Shown piece by piece: positions 57,283 through 64,000 of a DNA stretch of 64,000 bases (positions are counted from its first letter, which is position 1; every line of letters starts with the position of its first letter). The notes under the pieces were generated by a model. That model was not told the origin of the DNA, ran no database searches, and saw only the letters and a list, made by a program, of their open reading frames with translations. Position numbers and translations under genes: made by a program. The stretch is taken from the NCBI GenBank assembly GCA_965232815.1, contig OZ247427.1, positions 682,001 through 746,000 of the forward strand, given 5' to 3'. Source of the stretch: Bin87 sp026710825. Lineage in GTDB: Bacteria > Chloroflexota > Dehalococcoidia > Lucifugimonadales > UBA3495.

Positions 57283-58500
57283 TCAGCCCGCCGTGTACCG
57301 CGCCGCCTCTTCCGATCCTCCCGTAGCATCGCCCTCGCTGTAGGAGTGCGCACCGGCGCCGGCCAACGCGCCGCCCTGCACGATGAGATACTCCTCACGG
57401 ATGGGGCGACCGTCGAGCCAGCATTCCAGGATCTCCCGGACGCCGGCGGCATAGCGAGCCTGGGCGGACAAAGACGTGCCGGACGTGTGGGGCGTCATCG
57501 CGTGGTTGGGCATTGAGCGCCAGGGATGGTCGTTGGGCGCCGGCTGGGGGAACCAGACGTCTCCCGCGTAGCCGGCCAACTGGCCGCTCTCCAGTGCCCG
57601 CACGATGGCCTCGCGGTTGCAGATCTTGCCCCGCGCGGTGTTGACGATGTACGAGCCGCGCTTCATCCGGCCGATCAACTCGTCGTTGAACATATCCTCG
57701 GTCTCGGGATGCAGCGGGCAGTGGATGCTGACCACGTCGCACACGCTGACCAGGGATTCGACGGTAGGGTGGAACGTCGCGCCCAATTCGGATTCGACCT
57801 CGGCGGGCAGACGGTGGCGGTCGGTGTAGTGCAGGTTGACGTCAAAGGGCTTCATCCGCTTGAGCACCGCCAGACCGATGCGGCCCGCTGCCACCACGCC
57901 CACGTCCATTCCCTCGATGTCGTACGAGCGCGAGGCGGCGTCCGCGATATTCCAGCCGCCACGCATGACCCAACCGTACTGGGGGATGTAGTCGCGGACG
58001 AGGGCCAGCATCTGCATCACGGCGTGCTCTGCCACGCTGATGCTGTTGCACCAGGTTACCTCGGCCACCGTGATGCCGCGATCGATGGCTGCCTGCAGGT
58101 CCACGTGGTCTGAGCCGATACCGGCGGTGATGGCCATTTTCAGATTCGGGGCCTTTTCGATGCGCTCTGCCGTGAGGTACGCCGGCCAGAAGGGCTGCGA
58201 GATGACCACGTCGGCGTCAACCAGTTCACGCTCAAAGACCGAGTCCGGGCCATCCTTGTCGGAGGTAACCACAAACTGGTGCCCGCGCCCCTTCAGAAAC
58301 TGCTCCAGCCCCAGCCCGCCGGACACCGAGCCCAGAAGATGGCCGGGCGTAAAGTCCAATGATGCAGGCGAGGGCAGGGTTTGCCCATCGGGGTACGTGC
58401 TCAACGCGGGGATGGTCTGGCGCGCATAGTCGGGGGGAAAACCCTCCACTGGATCGTCGTAGAGAACGCACAGGACTTTCTGGCCGGAATTGGAACTCAT
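57283..58500 (-). CDS. fdh: NAD-dependent formate dehydrogenase
   Basis: A 405-residue D-2-hydroxyacid dehydrogenase-fold enzyme that oxidises formate to CO2 with NAD+. It follows known formate dehydrogenases almost block by block: VLCVLYDDPVEGFPPDYARQ, the substrate region TSDKDGPDSVFERELVDADV, VVISQPFWPAYLTAERI, the NAD-binding VGVVAAGRIGLAVLKR, and IVNTARGK. The catalytic His is in TPHTSGTSLSAQARYA and Arg/Gln pairs are in place. The long N-terminal extension distinguishes it from other D-2-hydroxyacid dehydrogenases. Formate oxidation would supply NADH; the SthA-like enzyme in this window could convert reducing power further. Confidence 0.95.
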   Translation of the reverse strand: MSSNSGQKVLCVLYDDPVEGFPPDYARQTIPALSTYPDGQTLPSPASLDFTPGHLLGSVSGGLGLEQFLKGRGHQFVVTSDKDGPDSVFERELVDADVVISQPFWPAYLTAERIEKAPNLKMAITAGIGSDHVDLQAAIDRGITVAEVTWCNSISVAEHAVMQMLALVRDYIPQYGWVMRGGWNIADAASRSYDIEGMDVGVVAAGRIGLAVLKRMKPFDVNLHYTDRHRLPAEVESELGATFHPTVESLVSVCDVVSIHCPLHPETEDMFNDELIGRMKRGSYIVNTARGKICNREAIVRALESGQLAGYAGDVWFPQPAPNDHPWRSMPNHAMTPHTSGTSLSAQARYAAGVREILECWLDGRPIREEYLIVQGGALAGAGAHSYSEGDATGGSEEAARYTAG

Positions 58501-59122
58501 CGATTACCTCCTTGGCAGACGCCCAGACCTCAAAGTTTTTTGATAGTTTTGAAATTTCGCCTACTTTATCGCGGGGGACCGCCATGCGCAACGTGACCGC
58601 ACGCCAACTACGGGGCAATTCTGGGGAATCCAACCGTCGGCGCAGCCAACGCCGGAGAGTGTCTAACGCGCCGGTTTGGTTATCGCTAACTCTCGTCCCT
58701 CCGCGAACGCCTGGCATTTCGCTCTATGAGGTACTCGGTGAACCATCCGATGCCAAACGCTATCGCAACGCACACCAGGATGTAGCCATATGGTTCCGCC
58801 ATGATAAGCACCCATGCAAAGGGTCGGTTATATCCCGACCACTGTATGCACTGTAATACGTCCGCCGGTAGCGCGCGGATTGACCATCGGTGGCTGGAAG
58901 GTACTCACCTGCGCTCAATGGACGCACCATCCGAGGGCGGGATGGGCGTTCACCGGCTCTTCTCGGTCGAGCGTTGTCCGCCTCGATAGCACCCGGGTTG
59001 GCCGAGGCTATGCAGACATGATTAAGCGATGACGCAGAAACTGGAATACCTGTATTCCAACGTTCCGCCATCGCCCCATGTAGGCGTAACGGGAACTCTG
59101 GCAATCGGATACACGGGCACCA
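58501..59122. other. Intergenic region, mostly non-coding
   Basis: About 620 nt between formate dehydrogenase (its start side) and the ETF gene (its end). Apart from the small ORF described at 58686-58802, the open frames are Arg/Pro/Ser-rich and lack ribosome sites. No RNA gene or repeat recognised. Confidence 0.45.
58686..58802 (-). CDS. Possible 38-residue single-pass membrane peptide
   Basis: From ATG at 58802 a short frame encodes MAEPYGYILVCVAIAFGIGW, then a polar tail ending ERNARRSRRDES. A hydrophobic helix with a basic cytoplasmic end is what small membrane proteins look like. It is too short for most gene finders. The ribosome site is weak (GGGTGC), so expression is uncertain. No family recognised. 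Confidence 0.3.
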   Translation of the reverse strand: MAEPYGYILVCVAIAFGIGWFTEYLIERNARRSRRDES

Positions 59123-60985
59123 CTACGCCAGCCCATGCTCCTGCAAGACTGGTTTGATCGCCTCCACCAACGCCGGCAGGTATTCGTTCCAGTCGCCCAC
59201 GATTCCGTAGTCGGCGGCACGGAAGATGGCCGCCCGGTGGTTCCGGTTGATGGCCAGAATCACACCGGCCTTCTGGATGCCCACGGTGTGGTTGAACGCG
59301 CCCCGAATACCAACCGCCAGGTACACCTGCGGCGCGATGGTACGCCCGCTGATTCCGACCTGCACGTGGTGGGGCAACCACCCCGAATGCACCACGTTGC
59401 GGGTAGTGCAGATGGACGCCCCTATGGTGGACGCAAGATCCTGCGCAGTGGGCACGCCCTCTTCAGTGACACCCATGCCGACGCCCACCACGACCTCTGC
59501 CGATGTGAGTTCCAGCGCCCCGTGCTCCTCCGAGAAATGCTCGCTGACCAGGGTCACGTCTGCGCCGCCGCGTGTCACGGGCGGAATCGAGTCCAAGCGT
59601 ACCAACCGTGGCCCATCCTCAGGAGCAGCCGGCGTCAGCACGCCGGGTCGCAGGGTGACCAGGTTGGGCAGCGTCTTGGACAGGATGGGCGCGACCACGT
59701 TGCCGCCCAGCGCCGGCTTGAGTTGAACCAGTTGGCCGGCGCCGTTGATCTCCAGGTCGATGGCGTCGCCGGTGAGACCCAGGCGTTGGCGGGCGGCGAT
59801 GCGGGCGGCCAGGTCCCGTCCGTCGGCGGTGGCGGCGAACAGCACGGCGTAGGGCGGGTCGGCGGCAATGGCGTCGGATAGGCTGTCGGCGACGCCGCGC
59901 CCGCAGATGGGGCCGATACCGGCGGTGTCCAGCGTGAGAACCCGGTCCGCGCCACCCAGGGTGAGTTGTCGGAGGATGCCGGCCTGGGTGGCGTCGTCGC
60001 CGGTGGCATCGCTGATGACCACAGCGACGACCTCGCTCTGGGTGATTGGGGTCAGGGCGCGGGCTTTGCCCAACAGTTCCTGCGTAACCTGACGCACGCC
60101 GTCGGACGCCAATTCAGCCACCACCCAGATCGGCCGGCCACCGCCGTCGTAGTGGGGTAGATCGGCATCGTCTGAATCCTGGCCGGCTTCTGCCGCCAAT
60201 GACGTCAGCCGTTCTCCCAGATGCTCCGCTATCTGCCGGGCCGCATCCTCCGGAGTTTCGTCCCGAATGACCACTCCCAGGCGGTCGGGTTCCACAAGGC
60301 GGATATCCTCCACCCAGGTCGGCGAACCCTCGAGGCCGAACAGCGACAGATCATCGGTGAGGTCGGCGCAAGTGAGTTGCTCGACGGTTTTGCCCTCAGC
60401 CTCTTCCATTTCCTCGCGCCCTGGATAGCGTTCCTGGCCGGCTCCCTCGGTGACGCAAACCACGGCCGGCAGGCCGCATTCGAGGACCTGGTATCCCTCG
60501 TCAGTGGCGCGTTCCACGGTGATGCGGTTGGCGGCCCGGTCGATTTCCAGCTTGCGCACGTTGCTGATGTGGGGGAGGCCCATCAACTCGGCGACCTCCG
60601 GTCCCACCTGTCCGGTTTCGGCGTCGCTGCTGTTGCGGCCACACACGATGAGGTCGGGCTCCTCGCGCTGCAGGGCCAGCGAAAGCGCCTGGGCAGTCGC
60701 CAGCGTGTCGCTGCCGGCCAGTGCGCGGTCGGACAGCAGAACGGCGCGGTCCGCCCCCAGCGCGTAGCACTGCGTGAGGCCCTCGGCGGCGTTGGGCGGA
60801 CCCATTGATAGCGCGAGCACGCTATCCGCGTCGCCGTACTTGAGGTCCACGGCCATGTTGATGCCCAGCAGATCGAAGGGGTTGATCTCGGACGGCACGC
60901 CCTCGCGCTGGATGACCTTGTTCTCGTAGTCGAACTGTATGCGCGAAACCACGGGAACGTACTTCACGCAGACTGCAATTTTCAT
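59123..60985 (-). CDS. Fused electron transfer flavoprotein, beta-alpha
   Basis: A 620-residue fusion. Residues 1-255 are the ETF beta subunit: opening IAVCVKYVPVVSRIQFDYEN, and DLIVCGRNSSDAETGQVGPE. Residues about 285-620 are the alpha subunit, ending with the FAD-binding region: VQVGISGRTIAPQVYLAVGI, then AFNHTVGIQKAGVILAINRN. In most bacteria these are two genes (etfB, etfA); here they are one reading frame in beta-alpha order. It should pass electrons from acyl-CoA or similar dehydrogenases to the quinone pool. AGGAG precedes the ATG. It starts 5 nt after the pncB stop. Confidence 0.9.
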   Translation of the reverse strand: MKIAVCVKYVPVVSRIQFDYENKVIQREGVPSEINPFDLLGINMAVDLKYGDADSVLALSMGPPNAAEGLTQCYALGADRAVLLSDRALAGSDTLATAQALSLALQREEPDLIVCGRNSSDAETGQVGPEVAELMGLPHISNVRKLEIDRAANRITVERATDEGYQVLECGLPAVVCVTEGAGQERYPGREEMEEAEGKTVEQLTCADLTDDLSLFGLEGSPTWVEDIRLVEPDRLGVVIRDETPEDAARQIAEHLGERLTSLAAEAGQDSDDADLPHYDGGGRPIWVVAELASDGVRQVTQELLGKARALTPITQSEVVAVVISDATGDDATQAGILRQLTLGGADRVLTLDTAGIGPICGRGVADSLSDAIAADPPYAVLFAATADGRDLAARIAARQRLGLTGDAIDLEINGAGQLVQLKPALGGNVVAPILSKTLPNLVTLRPGVLTPAAPEDGPRLVRLDSIPPVTRGGADVTLVSEHFSEEHGALELTSAEVVVGVGMGVTEEGVPTAQDLASTIGASICTTRNVVHSGWLPHHVQVGISGRTIAPQVYLAVGIRGAFNHTVGIQKAGVILAINRNHRAAIFRAADYGIVGDWNEYLPALVEAIKPVLQEHGLA

Positions 60986-60990
60986 TGGGG

Positions 60991-62385
60991 TCAGACTCCT
61001 TGGGACGAGCCGGAGGATATCGTGTCGCGGATTTCCGCATCCAGTCGCTGGACGCCGGCGCTGGTCGAAACCGGATACCGGTCCGGCGCCCTGAGCTTCC
61101 GGTGTTCTTCGGGCAGCGCCGCCAAGCCGTCGGCGACGCGCTCGCGGGCAGCATCAATGGGACTCGCGGGTATCGCACGTCGCCCGTCAGACATCGCCAA
61201 CTGCAGCAGAGGTTCGGCGGAATCGATCGCTTCGTGGTCCAGCGCGATTACGTCGCCGGCCATCATGCCCTCGCCGTTGTAATGCCTGAAAACCTGCTTG
61301 CCGCCGGGCAGCGAGGACTTGCCGGCGCTGAGTTTCATCACCGGCCGGCCGTCGTAGCACACCATTTTGTACACCATGTCGCAATACGGCGCGTCGGCAG
61401 ACACGCCCACCCGCGTGCCCACGCCGAACATATCGATGGGCGCGCCGCCCCTGATCAGCCGCTCCAGTTCGTACTCGTCCAGGCCGCCGCTGGCGACAAT
61501 GCGAACGTAGTCCAGGCCGGCGTCGTCCAGGATGCGCCGGACTTGCCGGCTCAGGTCATCGAAGTCGCCGGAGTCCAGCCGCACGCCGGTCAGCCGGTGG
61601 CCGTCGGCCTGCATCTCTTTCGCCACCTCCACCGCGATGTGGGCCGCGTTGATGGTGTCGTAGGTGTCCAATAGCAGGATGCTGCGGTCGGGGAACCGGC
61701 GGGCATATGCGCGAAAGGCATCAGCCTCGTCGTCGAAACTGGTGATGTAGGAATGGGCCATGGTGCCGGTGGGCGGGATGCCGTATCGCCGAGCGGCCAG
61801 GACGTTGCTGGTTGCGCCGAATCCGGCGATGTACGATGCCCGCGCCATGCGCAGGGACGCCTCCGAGCCGTGGGTGCGGCGGGCCGCGAAGTCCGCCAGC
61901 GGGCGGCCTTCCGCCGCATCGACGCAGCGCGCCGACTTGGTGGCCAGGAGGCTCTGGTACTGCACTTGGTTGATGATGATTGTCTCGGCCAACTGCGCCG
62001 CGATGACCGGCGCGGTTACTTCCAGCACGGGTTCATCGGTAAAGAACAAGCTGCCCTCGGGCATGGAACGCACGCTGCCCGTGAACCGGAACCCGCGCAG
62101 GTAGTCCAGGAACTCCTCGGTGAACACGCCGGTGTCGCGCAGATAGCCCACGCTGGCATCATCGAACGACAACGCGCCTAGGCAGTCGATGGCGTCGTCA
62201 ATGCCGGCCGCGACCATGTAACCGCGGTCGGGGGGATATTCGCGCACGTAGAGGCTGAATGTGGCCTCGCCGTCCATGCCCTCGGCGAAGTAAGACTGCG
62301 CCATGGTCAGCTCGTAGAAATCGGTGAGCAGGCCGAGTTCGCCGGCCGGCACGGGTAGATAGGGCTGTTCGGTCTGGCTGGCCAT
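60991..62385 (-). CDS. pncB: Nicotinate phosphoribosyltransferase
   Basis: A 464-residue enzyme that makes nicotinate mononucleotide from nicotinate and PRPP in NAD salvage. LGLLTDFYELTMAQSYFAEG is the N-terminal signature. The phosphorylated His lies in FAARRTHGSEASLRMARASY. GVRLDSGDFDDLSRQVR and FGVGTRVGVS are phosphate-binding regions. Length and motif order are standard. It precedes the ETF fusion on the same strand with a 5-nt gap, so both are probably one transcript. A CinA-like protein of NMN-recycling fold is also in this window. Confidence 0.93.
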   Translation of the reverse strand: MASQTEQPYLPVPAGELGLLTDFYELTMAQSYFAEGMDGEATFSLYVREYPPDRGYMVAAGIDDAIDCLGALSFDDASVGYLRDTGVFTEEFLDYLRGFRFTGSVRSMPEGSLFFTDEPVLEVTAPVIAAQLAETIIINQVQYQSLLATKSARCVDAAEGRPLADFAARRTHGSEASLRMARASYIAGFGATSNVLAARRYGIPPTGTMAHSYITSFDDEADAFRAYARRFPDRSILLLDTYDTINAAHIAVEVAKEMQADGHRLTGVRLDSGDFDDLSRQVRRILDDAGLDYVRIVASGGLDEYELERLIRGGAPIDMFGVGTRVGVSADAPYCDMVYKMVCYDGRPVMKLSAGKSSLPGGKQVFRHYNGEGMMAGDVIALDHEAIDSAEPLLQLAMSDGRRAIPASPIDAARERVADGLAALPEEHRKLRAPDRYPVSTSAGVQRLDAEIRDTISSGSSQGV

Positions 62386-62518
62386 GGCAATCCGCTGCCG
62401 CTGACGGCGTGAATCGTGAGCGGGCGTCCAACTGGAAGTGTCCGCATTATCGGGCGGGCCTGCGGCGGTGTCAAACGTCGGTTACACTGTCCGGCACTCC
62501 AAAAAGGACGACGACAAT

Positions 62519-63247
62519 ATGAGCAAATTCGCCATTCGCCACGATGGACGCGCCCCCGACCAACCCCGCGAGGTCCGCATCACGACCGGTTCCCAGCAGT
62601 CCGCCGAGGGGTCCGCCCTGATTGAGATGGGAAACACCTCAGTGCTGTGCGCCGCATCGGTTGAGGAGGAGGTTCCCCGCTGGATGCGCGGGCGTGGCAG
62701 CGGGTGGGTCACCGCCGAGTACGACATGCTGCCGCGGGCCACGTCATCCCGCCGCCGGCGCGACCGAGACTCCGGCGGTACCGCGAGCCGGTCCCAGGAG
62801 ATCCAGCGTCTCATCGGACGCTCGTTGAGGGCAGCGACGGACCTGCCGGGCATGGGCGAGCGGGCCATCTACCTGGACTGCGACGTGCTCCAGGCGGACG
62901 GCGGCACGCGGACTGCCGCCATCACCGGCGCCTACGTGGCACTGCGGGAGGCGTTGCAGGGTCTGGTTGACGGCGGGGCGCTGGAACGGGTGCCGCTGCG
63001 TTGCGCGGTGGCAGCCATCAGCGTCGGCTTGCACGACGGGGAGTTGCTGCTGGACCTGGACTACGCCGAGGATTCCTCCGCCGACGCAGATTTCAACATC
63101 GTGATGACCGACGCCGGAGATCTCGTGGAAATCCAGGCCACCGCTGAGGGAGAACCGTTCCCCCGCCAACGGGTCGGCGACGCCCTGGCCCTGGCCGCCC
63201 GAGGAATGGAAACGCTATTCGCCGCCCAACGGAGGGCGGTGGGGTGA
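62519..63247 (+). CDS. rph: Ribonuclease PH
   Basis: A 242-residue phosphorolytic exoribonuclease that trims the 3' ends of tRNA precursors. RHDGRAPDQPREVRIT opens the family fold. GNTSVLCAASVEEEVPRWMRG, GWVTAEYDMLPRATSSRRRRD and SQEIQRLIGRSLRAATDL are core RNase PH segments. The active-site acidic residues lie in LDCDVLQADGGTRTAAITG. The start at 62519 has AAGGA 10 nt upstream; the frame is open further but reads unrelated residues. Divergent from pncB. Confidence 0.95.
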   Translation: MSKFAIRHDGRAPDQPREVRITTGSQQSAEGSALIEMGNTSVLCAASVEEEVPRWMRGRGSGWVTAEYDMLPRATSSRRRRDRDSGGTASRSQEIQRLIGRSLRAATDLPGMGERAIYLDCDVLQADGGTRTAAITGAYVALREALQGLVDGGALERVPLRCAVAAISVGLHDGELLLDLDYAEDSSADADFNIVMTDAGDLVEIQATAEGEPFPRQRVGDALALAARGMETLFAAQRRAVG

Positions 63248-63317
63248 TGTGCTAACATCTGTTTCCGGCAGATCGTTTGTGTAATGGGCGACGACTGCGG
63301 TAATCCGGATCACTCTC

Positions 63318-63788
63318 ATGACATTTGAACAACAGATGGAACAATTCTCCATGGCACACATCCGAGCTGTGGCGGCCCGGGCAGGTTACCAGCTGACCAG
63401 GGATGAAACGGATACCGGATTGGACGGCACATTGAAGGGCGACGGCCCAGGCCGGCCCAGGATCGATTTCCAAGCGAAATCAACTTCTGTTGACATCCGA
63501 ATAGATGGCCATCTGCACTTCCCATTGCCCGTGCACAACTACGACATACTCCGTGATACGAATGCCGTATCGCCTTCCATCTTGATTGTTGTGCTGATCC
63601 CACGCGACGAAAGCGAATGGACCACGCAGACTACGGAACAACTTTGCCTGCGCCATTGCGCTTATTGGCTTTCACTGGAAGGTCAACCACCCGTGCCCAA
63701 CACAACCAGCATTACCGTCCATGTTCCGGTTGGCAACGTATTCAACAGTGATCAATTGCAGTTGTTGATGAACCAGAGTATCGGGTAG
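63318..63788 (+). CDS. DUF4365-like (PD-(D/E)XK nuclease-type) protein
   Basis: A 156-residue protein with the DUF4365 layout: helix QQMEQFSMAHIRAVAARAGY, then TGLDGTLKGDG, then IDFQAKSTSVDI. The D...QxK elements correspond to a PD-(D/E)XK nuclease core with Asp in GLDGTL and Asp-Gln-x-Lys in IDFQAK. HYDILRD-like VHNYDILRDTNAVSPSILIVVL and the CLRHCAYWLSLEG segment are further family traits. DUF4365 proteins often accompany defence or toxin genes. Another gene follows 9 nt downstream and continues beyond the window. Confidence 0.75.
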   Translation: MTFEQQMEQFSMAHIRAVAARAGYQLTRDETDTGLDGTLKGDGPGRPRIDFQAKSTSVDIRIDGHLHFPLPVHNYDILRDTNAVSPSILIVVLIPRDESEWTTQTTEQLCLRHCAYWLSLEGQPPVPNTTSITVHVPVGNVFNSDQLQLLMNQSIG

Positions 63789-63797
63789 GTGAATGTC

Positions 63798-64000
63798 ATG
63801 CAGGTGACAATACGCGACCGAGGAGCCTTGGAATCTCTGTCCGTGCTAGGTGTTCGCGCCTATCTCAGTTCGCGCGGCTGGGTTAGTGATGGCCCGTGGG
63901 GACGTCGCAGACTGGCGACCGTTTACCTGAAAGAACAGGGTGGAAAAACCTGGGACTTGGTAGTGCCGAATCTGGACACTGTCACAGATTACGCCAGGCG
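63798..64000 (+). CDS. Unknown partner of the DUF4365 gene (partial, 5' end)
   Basis: An open frame from ATG at 63798 to the window edge (at least 67 codons). It begins MQVTIRDRGALESLSVLGVR then AYLSSRGWVSDGPWG, with no membrane segment. It starts 9 nt after the DUF4365 gene on the same strand, indicating an operon. The family was not recognised, and the 3' part lies outside the window. Confidence 0.6.
   Translation, partial: MQVTIRDRGALESLSVLGVRAYLSSRGWVSDGPWGRRRLATVYLKEQGGKTWDLVVPNLDTVTDYAR

Noticed and set aside
58232..58717. 161-codon minus-strand frame across the start of the formate dehydrogenase gene
   Set aside because: Overlaps the well-supported fdh start in another frame and has no family features.
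1..64000. tRNA, rRNA and CRISPR arrays
   Set aside because: No T-arm plus acceptor pattern, no rRNA-like block and no regularly spaced repeats were seen by eye. A tool such as tRNAscan-SE would settle this.

Overview
The window looks like chromosomal DNA from a GC-rich, probably free-living bacterium. The best guess is Chloroflexota of the SAR202/Dehalococcoidia type, at moderate confidence. Reasons: an HspR-controlled J-protein/ClpC chaperone operon, several luciferase-like (LLM) flavin oxidoreductases, class I and class III CoA-transferases, a GMC oxidoreductase, OFA-type MFS carriers, a lipoprotein gluzincin peptidase, and short palindromic intergenic elements built on GTAGGGGCGAAT. No rRNA, tRNA, CRISPR array or transposase was found.

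Layout. 1-140 is the tail of a UbiA-type prenyltransferase, followed by about 920 nt of structured non-coding DNA. 1062-5587 is a heat-shock block: dnaJ/cbpA-hspR-clpC on the minus strand, divergent from an hsp20 gene. 5640-10750 is a zinc-homeostasis block: a Fur/Zur regulator, a ZnuA-like lipoprotein, an ATPase, a permease, and an MFS carrier with His-rich ends. 10774-14236 holds a cupin, a small unknown protein, a HAD hydrolase, an MFS exporter and a VOC protein. 14259-17617 is a minus-strand operon: GMC oxidoreductase, a glutaredoxin-DinB fusion with an in-frame TGA in its redox motif (candidate selenoprotein), and a PAC2-like protein. 17642-18284 is a toxin-antitoxin pair. 18459-29725 carries three LLM enzymes, two OFA-type carriers, a penicillin-acylase-like hydrolase, a CinA-like protein, TlyA and an enoyl-CoA hydratase. 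29900-33976 has a SthA-like transhydrogenase, a zeta-toxin-like kinase with a small partner, and an RDD/PrsW pair that both carry zinc ribbons. 34063-35595 is a two-subunit CoA-transferase operon. 35602-37514 is an AAA ATPase with a TOPRIM-like partner, a candidate defence module. 37561-45181 holds an SDR, a peptidase lipoprotein, an arylsulfotransferase-like propeller, EamA, PlsY, IlvE and a coiled-coil protein. 45520-52334 encodes two giant tandem FtsX-type permeases. 52392-54621 is a CitE-like lyase and a CaiB/BaiF CoA-transferase. 55143-56501 is an AT-richer dGTPase gene, probably acquired. The rest carries DUF2277, a YkgJ-type Cys-cluster protein, NAD-dependent formate dehydrogenase, a fused ETF beta-alpha, PncB, RNase PH, and at the right edge a DUF4365 protein with an unknown partner.

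How the genes fit together. The heat-shock and zinc blocks look like self-contained regulons, with promoters and palindromes visible in the sequence. Much of the rest suggests oxidative breakdown of acids and small organic compounds: CoA activation and cleavage (CoA-transferases, enoyl-CoA hydratase, CitE), electron handling (ETF, SthA, formate dehydrogenase, LLM and GMC flavoenzymes) and uptake or export (MFS, EamA). The strongest lead for new biology is the selenocysteine-type glutaredoxin-DinB gene at 15271-16050.
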